Shown: positions 51,647 to 62,808 of the stretch, piece by piece
How positions within the stretch are numbered: position 1 is the stretch's first letter
Layout of the letters: each line of letters starts with the position of its first letter
Assembly: GCA_944474755.1 (NCBI GenBank)
Contig: OX104111.1
Coordinates: 94,716,805 to 94,780,804, forward strand
Direction: 5' to 3'
Length of the DNA stretch: 64,000 nucleotides
Source of the DNA: Limnoperna fortunei
Taxonomy: Eukaryota > Mollusca > Bivalvia > Mytilida > Modiolidae
The notes under the pieces: model-generated
The model's database searches: none
Told to the model about the DNA's origin: nothing
What the model saw: the letters and a program-made list of their open reading frames with translations, nothing else
Made by a program: the position numbers and the translations under genes

Positions 51647-51769
51647 AATTGACAAGGAGTGCCAGTTTTACTACCGCAGGTCGGGGGTTTTCTCTACTCC
51701 GGCTTTATCCCGATAAAAACTGGACGCCATGATAAAGCGTTAAACACCATTGAAACAAACAAACAAACA
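51647..51769 (+). mobile_element. 5'-truncated SINE copy
   Basis: Starts at AATTGACAAGG, the middle of the 15440 SINE, and follows it through GGTCGGGGGTTTTCTC, AAAACTGGACGCCATGATA and GCGTTAAACACCAT to an (AAAC)n tail. The tRNA head is absent. Confidence 0.85.
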
Positions 51770-51780
51770 TGAACACGTAG

Positions 51781-51930
51781 GTTCGCGTTCTGGCCTAAAG
51801 TATTATGAGATGGTATGGCCGAACCATATAATTGACAAGGATTTGCCTCTTTATTGTGGATTTTTTAACTCGGAACTATGACATAGCTGTACAATTTCTG
51901 CAAGCAGCGTTAAACTCCATTACACCAACC
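51781..51930 (+). mobile_element. Decayed SINE copy
   Basis: Directly after the 51647 copy. ATTGACAAGGATTTGCC, GACATAGCTG, TTTCTGCAAGCAGCGTTAAA and CCATTACA match scattered blocks of the same SINE with many changes. Confidence 0.5.
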
Positions 51931-51989
51931 AAAACCTTATTAACAAAAAAGTCTTTGCTATTATATAAATCAAGCGCGTAAATATATTG

Positions 51990-52058
51990 ATGTTTGTTTA
52001 TGTTTAACGCCAATTTCAGCAATTTTTCAGCTATATCGTGGCGTCCAGTTTTTATTGT
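51990..52058 (-). mobile_element. SINE 3'-end fragment
   Basis: Minus-strand copy of the SINE 3' part: GTTTAACGCCAATTTCAGCA, TTTCAGCTATATCGTGGCGT and CCAGTTTTTATTG on the plus strand. Three SINE pieces thus lie within 0.4 kb. Confidence 0.7.
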
Positions 52059-52951
52059 CCAGTTACACTGTAATAGTACCCCCCTCCCCATATCTTGCCA
52101 GATGTTAAGATTGTCATATATCAACTGGAAGAAATGAAAATTAACGTATATAAACATGCGATGTACATCGGACGTTTGCAATCCAGATTATTATTTTAAT
52201 CATCCAAATCCATTTTTACAAGTTAAATGTTGCCATTAAAATGATCTTAAAGAGAAAAGGACCAAAATACCTTTAATTTTGAATTTGTATCCTGGGGTCA
52301 AAACTTGAGCTTTGAAATGCCCCATAAATATTTTTTTCATTATTATTTATCCGATATTGGTAAAACTGTTCTCCCTGGGGCTATACTGTGATGGTTCCCA
52401 GTGTCCGAGCTACAGCGCATCTCCGGTAGAGGAAAGAAGTTGTGAGGTATATAATGCGACAAGTATTATCTCTCATAAAAAGCTAGCCATCTTAAAGCTT
52501 TATTTTTCTTTGTGGTCAAAAATACGTTTTTGTTATTTTAATTTTAATGTTTTAATATCTAATGTTATTATTTACATCACTTCAGTATAAGTACACGATG
52601 TTTAGATATTCAAATCAGACAACCGTAAAATATAGGTGAGAGACAGCACTATACTAAGCATCTCTAGATGCATCATACGTGGAAAGATGGTTGATGTAAA
52701 CATTGTCAGTAAGCAGGAAAAGAATTAAAATGTGTCTTGTAACCGGAATCATTTGTCCATAAAATACAAATCAAAAGCAGTATTCCAGAAATCATTGTTA
52801 GTATCCTAGATCCATTATATTCACACAAATATTTGATATAGACCTGTTCGCGAAAATGTTACGCTTCGGAAATTTCCGTTTAAGTTTTATACACATTTTA
52901 TGATAAACATACACAAATCAATGCTCCTTTCCTTTAAAAAAAGTTTGATTC
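52059..52951. other. Intergenic DNA, no gene recognised
   Basis: AT-rich; no motif-bearing frame. Confidence 0.4.
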
Positions 52952-53054
52952 CAATCTAATTAAAATCATATTTTCACTTGACCCCCTTTTGCTGTTGTCG
53001 TCGTGAAAATAGCAAAAGGGGGAGCCAAGTAAAGTTATAGTTTTAATTAGATTG
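52952..53054. mobile_element. 103-bp fold-back element, copy 2
   Basis: Same ends (CAATCTAATTAAAAT / TTTTAATTAGATTG), same 103-bp length and the same CCCCCTTTT/AAAAGGGGG inner arms as copy 1. Flanked by GTTTGATTC (52943-52951) and GTTTGTTTC (53055-53063), a 9-bp duplication with one mismatch. Confidence 0.87.
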
Positions 53055-53063
53055 GTTTGTTTC

Positions 53064-53762
53064 CCATTATCTTGCATATTTTTCCCCTTTTTCATTCATC
53101 GTAAGCGATTCGTGATTTCTCGGCTTTTCTCGAGTGGCATGAACGGCGGTCTGCCCATTATGATTGCTACCGCCCCGTACAAATGAAGGGTTTTCATCCC
53201 TAACTTAGCTCTGCTTACTAGTATTTGTTGGCCAATCGGGTAGCTGAAATACAACTGCAGTTTAGAATTTGATCATTTATCCTGTCTCATGCGAAACGGA
53301 AAAAACCTGACCGCGAACCGTAGTGGATAAAGTGTTTGCGGAGTACTGCGTTTCTTGCGCGATGAAGACCCCTTCCTTCTGTAGGCACTTTGCACCCGCT
53401 ATATTATGCTTAAAACTACGCGCCTCATAACTATTTCAGTGGAAATCAAAATTCTGTTTCCGGTGGTATATCACTTTTCTCATTATGTATTGATCATAAA
53501 AACAAACAATAAATCAGTTAATCAATCAATAAAGTAGTGTTTAAGCTTGTCATGTTATATATCATATTATAAACTATCTATATTAAACCATTGCCGTGAC
53601 AGTCTTAAAAAAAACATTATAACATTTCCCTTTTGTCCAACACTTAGAATTCCCATGTCGTCCATCATTGTTAATCACTTTTTCTATCTTTCTTTACCTA
53701 TAATTATCAAAAGTGGGACAATCTGGAAGACACCCTAATGAAATGTATAGTCTGAACAAAGA
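53064..53762. other. Intergenic DNA with a GC-richer patch
   Basis: About 53130-53420 is richer in GC than its surroundings (ACCGCCCCGTAC, CGCGATGAAGACC) but encodes nothing I recognise and does not look like rRNA or tRNA. Confidence 0.4.
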
Positions 53763-54017
53763 TTGTTTGTTTGTTTGATTGGGGTTTAACGCCACTTTCA
53801 GCAATTATCATGGCGTCCAGTTTTTATTGGGAGAGAAAGCCGGAGTACCCGGAGAAAACTCCCGACCTGCAGTAGGAAAACTGGCAATCCTTGTCAATTA
53901 AGATTGGAGTCGAGTACACCCTGCCAGCAGTGTGACTCGAACCCGCAACCTCAGTGTTGACAGACCACATGATCAATAGTAGACGAACTACCTTAACCAC
54001 TCGGCCAACGAGGCCCC
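53763..54017 (-). mobile_element. Full-length tRNA-derived SINE with target duplication
   Basis: Minus-strand copy of the 15440 family: on that strand GGGGGCCTCGTTGGCCGAGT begins the element, with B box GGTTCGAGTC, central domain CTCCGGGTACTCCGGCTTTC and a CAAA tail. Flanked by the 11-bp repeat CTGAACAAAGA (53752-53762 and 54018-54028). Confidence 0.92.
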
Positions 54018-54163
54018 CTGAACAAAGACAAAAAATCTCAGTACATTCGGAACGTACGTATGTACGGTTGTCCTACGAAAACCATGCTTTATAGTTGTTA
54101 AAGAAATCGAACAAAACACTAGTATTGTTAAACAAAGAAATTCAATCTTCTTATGGTTTTGTC

Positions 54164-54268
54164 CAATCTAATTAGAATTCGTCCTCTCATGGCTTCTGTA
54201 CTTATTTTCGACGCGATGTATCAGCAAAACTTGAGAGATGAGAGATCGAATTTTAATTAAACAGATTG
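54164..54268. mobile_element. Fold-back element, copy 3 (diverged)
   Basis: Ends CAATCTAATTAGAATTCG and CGAATTTTAATTAAACAGATTG keep the family termini; the interior inverted arms (CCTCTCAT/ATGAGAG) differ from copies 1-2. Length 105 bp. Flanks GTTTTGTC and GTTTGCTC could be a decayed 8-bp duplication. Confidence 0.7.
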
Positions 54269-54383
54269 GTTTGCTCATAGAGTGGTTTGGGTCATAACCT
54301 TGACTCTGTTTTGACTAAAATGTAGCAATGTATGTAATGTTAACAATGTTCAGTTGTTTAAGTATTTTAGTTGTAAAAAAGGG

Positions 54384-54443
54384 TGTTAACAGACCCGGTG
54401 ATCAATAGTAGACGAACTAATTAACCACTCGTCTAACGAGGCC
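54384..54443 (-). mobile_element. SINE head fragment
   Basis: On the minus strand GGCCTCGTTAGACGAGTGGT then the TAGTTCGTCTACTATTGATC stretch match the 5' tRNA-like part of the SINE family, with the rest missing. Confidence 0.7.
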
Positions 54444-54791
54444 ATATCCGATCTGTATTGGATAAATTTATTTGCTAAAAGTTTGATCTGCGCTAAGTAC
54501 ACCATCATGTATAAGAAAATGTACAGTGCGTTTGGTGTTTGACATTTTCGCTATGTTATAGAAATAAAATATATTTGGATATCAATATTTTGGAGATTTG
54601 GAATACTGCTTCGATCTCATTGGCCGATTCTGAAGAATCTTTTCAGATAACAATTTATCGCGAAACTTTAAAAATGAAATATTTCTTACTTTTTCCACTG
54701 CCTTTTGGGAAAAATGAGAAGCAAAAAGAGCAAAAATAACAGAAGTGAGAAGGAATTTGGAAAGCAAGCGTCATATTGGAAAAAGTAAACC

Positions 54792-54946
<155 letters not shown>

Positions 54947-55489
54947 CACATCAATATTCTTGATCTAGTTCTAAAAATGCATGTCGTAAAATATAGCAAG
55001 AATACACATCTTCTTAGTAGGTGAACATATTTATATGAAACCCCTTCATGAAATGTCTCCCTTTAAGAATGGCATTAAAAATGTAGTTTATATCCACTTA
55101 AAATTTATCCTTAACAATAATTGTTCCTAAGTACATGTATATATGAATAAAATGAATTATTTCATTTATGATTACTTTAATGTGACAATTTTACTGTTAT
55201 ATCAATTGTTGCTCTATTCAAATTAAGACGGTAGGTAGACAGATTAACTTGCACATATATTAGGATGATTATATATTGAACACTAAAACAAATGTAACTT
55301 AATTAAATCGATTAATGAAAGCAAAGTATCCTCTAGAGGTAGCTTCACTAGATGTGTAAGAATTTATCTACATGTTTATAGCAGTAAACAAATAAAATTG
55401 ACATTATTAGTTTCAGTGTGCAACAGCATAAAAGTAATTAATGCAGAAAACATTCAGATAAAATCTTGACCATCTTCAAGATATTGTAT
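54947..55489. other. Intergenic DNA, no gene recognised
   Basis: AT-rich, no motif-bearing frame. Confidence 0.4.
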
Positions 55490-55575
55490 CAATCTAATTA
55501 AAATTAAATCTTTCACTTGCTCCCCCCTTTTTGTTATTGGTCGCTGCGTTGTAAACGAAACAGGGGCCACATATC
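55490..55575. mobile_element. Fold-back element, copy 4 (right end lost)
   Basis: Left end CAATCTAATTAAAATTAAAT and CTTTCACTTGCTCCCCCCTT match copies 1-2, with the loop GTTATTGGTCGCTGC recalling copy 1. The right arm degenerates after AACAGGGG and the terminal repeat is missing. Confidence 0.65.
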
Positions 55576-56505
55576 TACCTAAGTCAGAATTCATCTCTGC
55601 CACACAAGAAATTGAGACATGCCCATATTAATTGATTTATTAACCTCTATAAAATATGATTAAACAAAACAAACTGATAGACCAATTCACATGCTATTAG
55701 TCTCTCATTCTTATTTAATACACGTATAAAGTTAACTAAACTGATTTAAATTATAAACATAGATAATCGTTTTCATGGCTGCCGAAAAATTTTCTATCAA
55801 CGTTTAAATGTTAAAAATTAATGGTTTGACAACAAACCTTTACGAAAGACAAAAAAACTACTCAGATGAAGAAGAGCAATATAACTTTCTTCGATAAAAT
55901 TCCACATTCTCGCCAATTCAAAATTGAAAGCCACCCGTCAAATTTAAGGATAACCACACGACAAGATATAATCATTTTAAAAGCGTCAAATCAAGCAACA
56001 TTTTCGCTAAACCCCCACAGTATAACAAGATAGAGAAGAGTATTATTGAGGAGATACTTTGTAAACCTGGGCAATGACCCATTTTATTGCGAAATGGTCT
56101 GATTTTAAGGGCAAAACGGTTATAGTCAACGATGAAAAGTCGCCGTTTCAATGGAAGACCCCCCCCCCCCGAAGAATTAGACAAATAATTTTGAATTTTT
56201 TCCGTTGCAAATAAAAATCCTCACAAGAGGACCACCAGTTTAACAAACTGTTTAAATCAATATCCCAATAAAATGGAATTTCTTTATAACGTTGCCCAAA
56301 ACGACGTATTGTTTTTGCAACGTTTCTTCTGATATTATTCCGCTTTCCACTTTTTTACCTTTCCAAAAAAATTTCTCAGAGACGCCTTAATAGAACCAAT
56401 CGCCCCTTTGAAAAATTTGAATATAAAATGTTGTGTACTTCAACACTTTTTGAATCATTTTTTTCATTTTTGTAGTGTGTAACACGTAATAGTTTCATAC
56501 ATCTT
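55576..56505. other. Intergenic DNA, no gene recognised
   Basis: No supported gene. A C10 run lies near 56161-56170. Confidence 0.4.
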
Positions 56506-56647
56506 TAATATAATCTAGAGGGTAAAGTTGCTTTTTTCAAGGAGAATAGTTCTTGTTCCCCCGTAATACAAGACATAGATATGAGGTATCTTATTTTCAT
56601 GGGTCATCTTTCTAATTTCTCTTTTGTACAATGTATAGATGTAAGGC

Positions 56648-57092
56648 ATCCTCACAAATCAAGGTTTCTTTGTCCACACGTGTCCACGAAACCCTGACAA
56701 AGTTAGCGAGGAAATTCCTGGGCTATAAGTTACTATTTTGATTGGCTACATCATACCTTGATGTAGCCAATCAAAAGCCCGCTTTCATTCACGACTTGGT
56801 TAGGGGATATCCCGATGTCGATTGTAAATAAACCAAACAGATGTGTTGCATAGACCATGTGTTAATCAGTGTATTTTGTACAGTAATGTTAATAGTTTGT
56901 TATTACCGCATTATTTATTAGTTGCGTTACGTTTTCTCCCAACTCAAGAATGAGTAAGAATGACTACTGCCAAACACTTTCTTCTTTCAAGCAATTTCAT
57001 TGGTTGCTATTTTGAAGGATTGGCGTCATACGAAAATCTTCGTCAGCGTTTCGTGGACACATGTGAACACAGAAACCCTGACTTGTGAGGAT
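56648..57092. mobile_element. 445-bp inverted-repeat transposon inserted in the tandem array
   Basis: Terminal arms 56648-56698 and 57042-57092 are 51-bp inverted repeats matching at 45 positions (outer end ATCCTCACAA, inner GTCCACGAAAC). The tandem-array unit breaks off at GATGTAAGG on the left and resumes at GTAAGGTAGCTG on the right, so the element was inserted into the array. The interior has no transposase and contains an 18-bp perfect hairpin (56736-56776). Target duplication is blurred; superfamily unknown. Confidence 0.82.
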
Positions 57093-58230
57093 GAGAAGTA
57101 AGGTAGCTGATTGTTCATGGGTAATAGTTTTATTCATGTTTAATATAATCTACAGGGTAAAGTTGCTTTTTTCAAGGAGTATAGTTCTTGTTCCCCCATA
57201 ATACAGTACAGAGATATAAGGTATCTTATTGTCATGGATCATCTTTCTGATTCCTCTTTTGTACATGTATAGATGTAAGGTAGCTGATTTTCATGAGTAA
57301 TAGTTTTATACATGTTTATTTAATATAATCTAAGGGGTAAAGTTGCTTTTTTCAAGGAGTATAGTTCTTGTTCTCCCATAATACAATACAGAGATATAAG
57401 GTATCTTATTTTCATGGATCATCTTTCTTATTCCTCTTTTGTACAATGTATACTAGATGCAAGGTAGCTGATTTTTCATGGGTAGTAGTTTTATGTTTAA
57501 TAAAAAATACAAAACAGCAATTTCAGGTATCTTATTTTCATGGGACATACTGCTGATTCCTCTGTTATTCAATGCAAAGATGTAAGGTAGCTGATTTTTC
57601 ATGGGTAATAATTTTAATTATCTAATATAATCTACAGGATAGCTTGCCTTTTCAAATATTATATTTCTTATTCCTCTATCATACAGTACAGAAATTTCAG
57701 GTATCTTATTTTCATGGGTCATATTTCTGATTGCTATGTTGCACAATGTATAGATGTAAGGTAGCTGGTATTTCATTGGTAATAGTTTTATTTAGCTTTA
57801 ATATAATCTACCGGGTAGCTTGCTTTTTCAAGGATTATATTTCGTATTCCTCTATCATACAATACAGAAATTTCAGGTATCTTATTTTCATGGATCATCT
57901 TTCTGATGCCTCTTTTGTACAATGTATAGATGTAAGGTAGCTGATTTTTCATGGGTAATAGTTTTATACATGTTTAATATAATATACAGTGTAAGGTTGC
58001 GTTTTTTTTAAAGGAGTATAGTTCTTGGTCCCCCTTAATACAATATAGAGATACAAGGTATCTTATTTTCATGGTTCATCTTTCTAATTCCTCTTTTGTA
58101 CAATATATAGATGTAAGGTAGCTGATTGTTCATGGGTAATAGTTTTATGTTTAATATAATCTAGAGTGGAAGGTTGCTTTTTTAAGGATAATAGTTTTAT
58201 ACTTCTGTCATACAATACATTGATATAAGG

Positions 58231-58464
58231 TATCTTATTTTCATGGGTCATCTTTCTGATTCCTCTTTTGTACAACGTATAGATTTAAGGCAGCTGATAT
58301 TTCATGGGTATCTTATTTTCATGGGTCATCTTTCTGATTCCTCTTTTGTACAATGTATAGATTTAAGGCAGCTGATATTTCATGGGTATCTTATTTTCAT
58401 GGGTAATCTTTCTGATTCCTCTTTTGTACAATGTATAGATTTAAGGCAGCTGATATTTCATGGG
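58231..58464 (+). repeat. Three near-identical 78-bp tandem copies
   Basis: Copies at 58231-58308, 58309-58386 and 58387-58464 differ at only a few bases, far less than the rest of the array, so this is a recent local expansion. As 78 is a multiple of 3 it makes an open frame of 26-residue repeats (58243-58467), which I regard as an accident. Confidence 0.93.
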
Positions 58465-59110
58465 TAATAGTTTTATACATCTTAATTATATAATCTACAG
58501 GGTAAGCTTGCTTTTTTTTCAACGATTTTAATTTTTATTCCTCTATCATACAATACAAAAATTTCAGGTATCTTATTTTCATGGGACATACTGCTGATTC
58601 CTCTGTTATACAATGTAAAGATGTAAGGTAGCTGATTTTTGATGTGTAATAATTTTATTTATATTTAATATATAATCTACAGGGTAGCTTGCTTCTTCAT
58701 TCCTCTTTTTGTAAGGTAGCTGATTTTTCATGAAATGAGTAATAGTTTTAAACATGTTTAATATAATCTACAGAGTAAGGTCGCTTTTTTCAAGGAGTAT
58801 AGTTCTTGGTCCCTTTAATACAATACAGAGATGCTTTTTTAAGGATAATAGTTTTATACCTCTATCATACAATACATAGATATAAGGTATCTTATATCAT
58901 GGGTCATCTTTCTGATTACTCACTTTGTTGTAATGCACAGATGAAATGTTGCCGATTTTTCATAGGTAATAGTTTTATAGATGCTTACAAAAATCTACAG
59001 GGTAAGGCTACTTTTTTTCGAGGATTATAATTCTTATTTACCCATCATGCAATACATATCTGTAAGGTATCCTATTTTAATGGGTCATATTTCTGATATT
59101 TTTCATGCAT

Positions 59111-59628
59111 CAATATACCGGTATATTGTTAGGTAAATAATAACAATAAAGGTGACAGTGACGTCATAGGAGAAAGTGAATGGTAGCAAAAGTAAGGAAA
59201 GAGAATGTAGAGCAGAACTATGGAATAAATAATTAAACTAATGAAATACTCAATCTAGTACTTTCACCTTGACTTCACCTTCTTGAGGGCAACAATCAAA
59301 TTTCTTAACCCGAACCCGAGGCAAACAACTTCAACGAGGGTTAGTTTACAAATATGAATGTCTCCCTCAATAAGAGAGGGTATTACTTGTTTTATTATAT
59401 TGTACGCCAACACTAAACATGCACATGTACATTTTAATTTACCGAAATTTGTGTTGTTCTCATCTAAACTTCTGCATTGTTGACCTTTTTATTTGTTTTT
59501 TTACCTTAAAGGTTATTTACCGGTGACCAATAGAGTTGTTTCCCTTTTGTCTTATTTCCCCGGGAACAATAGGGTTGTTTCCTTTTCTTTCATTCCATTA
59601 ACAGGTTAACACTTTTTTATTTTTCTCA
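59111..59628. other. Intergenic DNA, no gene recognised
   Basis: Near 59518-59600 two adjacent units of about 50 bp share ACCAATAGAGTTGTTTCCCTT / AACAATAGGGTTGTTTCCTT. No gene seen. Confidence 0.45.
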
Positions 59629-59765
59629 AAACAGATAACAGTAGATTTAAAATAATGATAACAGATAACAGCAATTTACACGAGAAAACAGAAAACAGCG
59701 ACTTCAAAAATCGAAAAAAAACAGATAACACTGCAATTTACATAAGAAAACAGAAACAAGCGAGT
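59629..59765. repeat. AACAGATAACAG-rich short repeats left of the LINE
   Basis: AACAGATAACAG recurs with GCAATTTACA(C/T)(G/A)AGAAAACAGA in two rough units. The same AACAGATAACAG motif reappears at about 61540-61552 to the right of the LINE, as if the LINE split one repeat patch. Confidence 0.6.
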
Positions 59766-61187
59766 TTCTCTTAGGACTCTTATTCAAACTTCAGAATTAT
59801 GGTATTGATCGAAATTTATTACACTGGTTTAAAACTATCTTTCAGGGAGGGAACAAAGAGTGGTTTTAAGCGGTGGTAGTTCTGACTGGACACCTATTGA
59901 TGCAGGTTTTCCTCAGGGTTCCATTTTGGGGCCTTTATTGTTTCTTTTATTTATTAATGATATTGTAGAAGATATTAATGCTTGTGTTAAGCTATTTGCA
60001 GACGACACTAGCATTTATATAATAGTAGATAGTCCCAAAGTCGCTGCTGACATATAAAATAGGGATCTAGCTAAAATTAATAGCTGGTCAGAAAAGTGGT
60101 TAGTACAATTTAACCCACATAAAACTGAAATGATAACTATATCTCGTAAATCAATCAAGCCAATTCATCCACCTATTGTTATGGATGGGCTCAATATTCA
60201 AGAAGTCGCTCCACACAAACACTTAGGCATTTATTTTTCAAGTAATGGTTCTTGGCATGACCACATTTATTACATTGTTAAAAAAGCTGATAATAGAGTT
60301 AATTTCCTGCGTAGGGTACGATTTGTCCTTGCCAGGTGTGTCCTGGAGAGAATGTACTTTTCTTATATTAGACCAATTCTGGAATATGACGATGTGGTAT
60401 GGCATAACTATACACAATACTTAGTTAACAAGTTAGAGAGTGTCCAGATAGACGCTATGCGCATTGTTGCGGGAGGAACAAAAATGACGTCGTTAGGAAA
60501 ACTTTATCAAAAAACGTGTTGGGAAAAACTTTCGGCTAGGAGAGAAAAAACATCGACTTATTCAATTATATAAGATTATAAACAAGGAATCCCCAAATTG
60601 TTTATGGGAACTTGTTCCTAGTTCAATTGGTGATCGACATAGTCATTTTACTCGCCAAGTCGAAAATATTGTTAATCTTCGTACAAGAACGAACTTCTAC
60701 TCTGACCATTAACATGTGGAATAATTTGTCATTGGATGTAAGAAGGTCTACCTCGTTAAGTATATTTAAAAATAAATTGGTGACTCGTAGCAAAGAAACC
60801 CCAAAATACTATTACGTCGGAACTCGAAAAGGGCAGATTCTACATGCAAGGCTTCGTATGAACAGTAGTTCACTAAATGAACACCTGTTTCTGCGAAACC
60901 TTGTGGATTCTCCAAAATGTACATGTGGTCATGTCGAATCAACCTATCATTTTATTTTTGAATGTTATAAGTACGATCAGCTTCGTTATAGTACCATACA
61001 TATTCTTAATTTAAACCAACCTGTCGATGTTAACTTATTATTGTATGGGTCAGATCTTCTAACATTAGATGAAAATATTAATGTCTTTAATCTTGTTCAA
61101 AAATATATTGTTCAAAGCAAACGCTTTTTTAGCTGCATTTCACTATTCCATCAATTCCATTGTCACATTGACTGTTTCTTTTATTGA
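59766..61187 (+). pseudogene. Decayed non-LTR retrotransposon (Jockey/CR1-like) RT and C-terminus
   Basis: Encodes the later half of a LINE ORF2. Seen in order: GFPQGSILGPLLFLLFIND, FADDTSIYI with the catalytic Asp pair, SWSEKWLVQFNPHKTEMI, HKHLGIYFSS, RPILEYDDVVW, and a C-terminal zinc-like motif CTCGHVESTYHFIFEC. The N-terminal endonuclease and early RT motifs are absent, as expected from 5' truncation. Breaks: frameshift near 59843, TAA stop at 60055-60057, frameshift in an A-run near 60548 and another near 60700. It cannot make a working enzyme. The arrangement points to Jockey/CR1-type LINEs; exact clade needs a tree. Confidence 0.88.
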
Positions 61188-62808
61188 TTACACTTCCTGA
61201 CAATATTTACATGTCCTTTTTCTTTTTCTATTTCTATTAATTCTCTAGGCATGCTTATAGTTTTGATATTACATTTTGTCGGAACTGTAAGGAGACGGAT
61301 TAACACAAGCTTACATGCTTATTTCCGAATCCTGTATGTTATTCTTTGTATGATGTATTTTGTACATATTATTGAAATTTATATTAATAAATATGTTTTA
61401 ACTAACAAGCGTGTTAAAAAATCGAAAAAACCAGACAACAACAGTATCTCATCGAAGGGCAATAGTGTTCTGATTATTAACAGTAAACAGTGTTTTCATT
61501 TTCGTTATAACAGTTTACAACAATTTCAATTTTTAAGAAAACAGATAACAGCTAATGGTTGAAAAACAGGTACCAGTTACTTTATTTACAGACGTGTAAA
61601 ATGACCAAAACACGTTAACAGAAAAGATCTTCCCCCATAATATCGACACTGATCATTAATCAATATCAACACTGTCTCAATATTTTAAGAAAATTTATGA
61701 AAGCTTTCCACAAACAATTTCCATTAACTACCATTAAAAATCCGAATTTTACCACGGAAAAGGAAGCGCATATCTATCAAATTAAAAATTCCCCAAAGAT
61801 TCAAGAAAATTTGATGAAAACCGAAAGTTTTTGAGCAAGATTATGAAAACAACCCCACCCCCTTTTCATGCACCAAGTCCAATAAATCAGAGATTACCAA
61901 CAAGTATACAGACTATGACACTAATACAATAAACAAACATGTGCAGTTTGTAAAAAAAAATCTGTGAATCTTATTTGCAAGATACGAAGGATGGACATTT
62001 GTATACCATAATACGCACGCAATGAAAAATGTTTAATTCCATTTTAAAGTACATTTACGTAAAATTTAGGTGAAGGTAGCATTTAAAATTTGGGTTTTTT
62101 ATTTCTTTGATCAATTAAAATTAATTAGTTGCTAAATTTATCATTGTAATTATGCCATAATTGGGAGATAGTCAAAAACATACCTGAAGACACAATTCCA
62201 ACAATCATTTCGCTCACAAATGTTTTCAGAGCAAATCTACGGACTGTAGAACAAACGTTTGGTAAATTATTTAGTAACAGAACCCAGTTTATGCCGTAAT
62301 GGCATTGTAGATAGTATATAACATTATAAAAATAGCAGTTTGTTTATTAAAATAAGTATTTTAATCGCTCACGCCTATCTAACTCCACCTTACGGTATAA
62401 GGGAGATAAATCTAATTAATTTATGTCATACGGTAGCTTGTTTACATGGGTAGTCAATTTTTAATAGCTCCGCGGTATTAAAATTTACTACCGTAGCTAA
62501 TTTTCATAGGCAGCTCGATATTAATACGACACCGGGTATATTGGTTTTGTAAAGACGTGTAACTGACCAATCAAATTTCAGGAATAATACCGATACGGGG
62601 ATAATGACTTATACATTGTTCAATTAACATAAGCGTAGTCATTTGTCCTTAATATGCTTATGTTCAACAGATTGACCGTGGTCATTGTTTATCATAATAA
62701 AGACATATATAGTTAATGGACCTTCTTATTTCTTATTTATGACCACGGCCAGAGATTCAAGATAACAGTATATTTGTGAAAGACGTTATTTCCTAAGAAC
62801 TGATCAAA
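61188..62808. other. Non-coding DNA, possibly including the LTR of the next element
   Basis: No gene. Several hundred bp before the gag start at 62809 would be expected to hold the 5' LTR and primer-binding site; AATAAAG near 62696 could be its polyadenylation signal. I could not define LTR ends because the 3' LTR is outside the window. Confidence 0.35.

Larger units (their letters stand above)
56506..59110. repeat. Tandem array of about 180-bp diverged units
   Basis: TAATATAATCTACAGGGTAA-like starts recur near 56506, 57141, 57325, 57620, 57801, 57975, 58155, 58485, 58668, 58759 and 58990. Each full unit contains two related halves: one with GTATAGATGTAAGGTAGCTG and TTTCATGGGTAATAGTTTTA, the other with GAGATATAAGGTATCTTATT and TTCATGGGTCATCTTTCTGA. 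The unit is therefore an ancient dimer of about 90-bp monomers. Copies differ by indels and substitutions, so the array is old. Interrupted by the element at 56648. Confidence 0.88.

Noticed and set aside
58243..58467. 74-codon frame with a repeated 26-residue peptide
   Set aside because: It exists only because the 78-bp tandem copy length is a multiple of three; no splice or start context.
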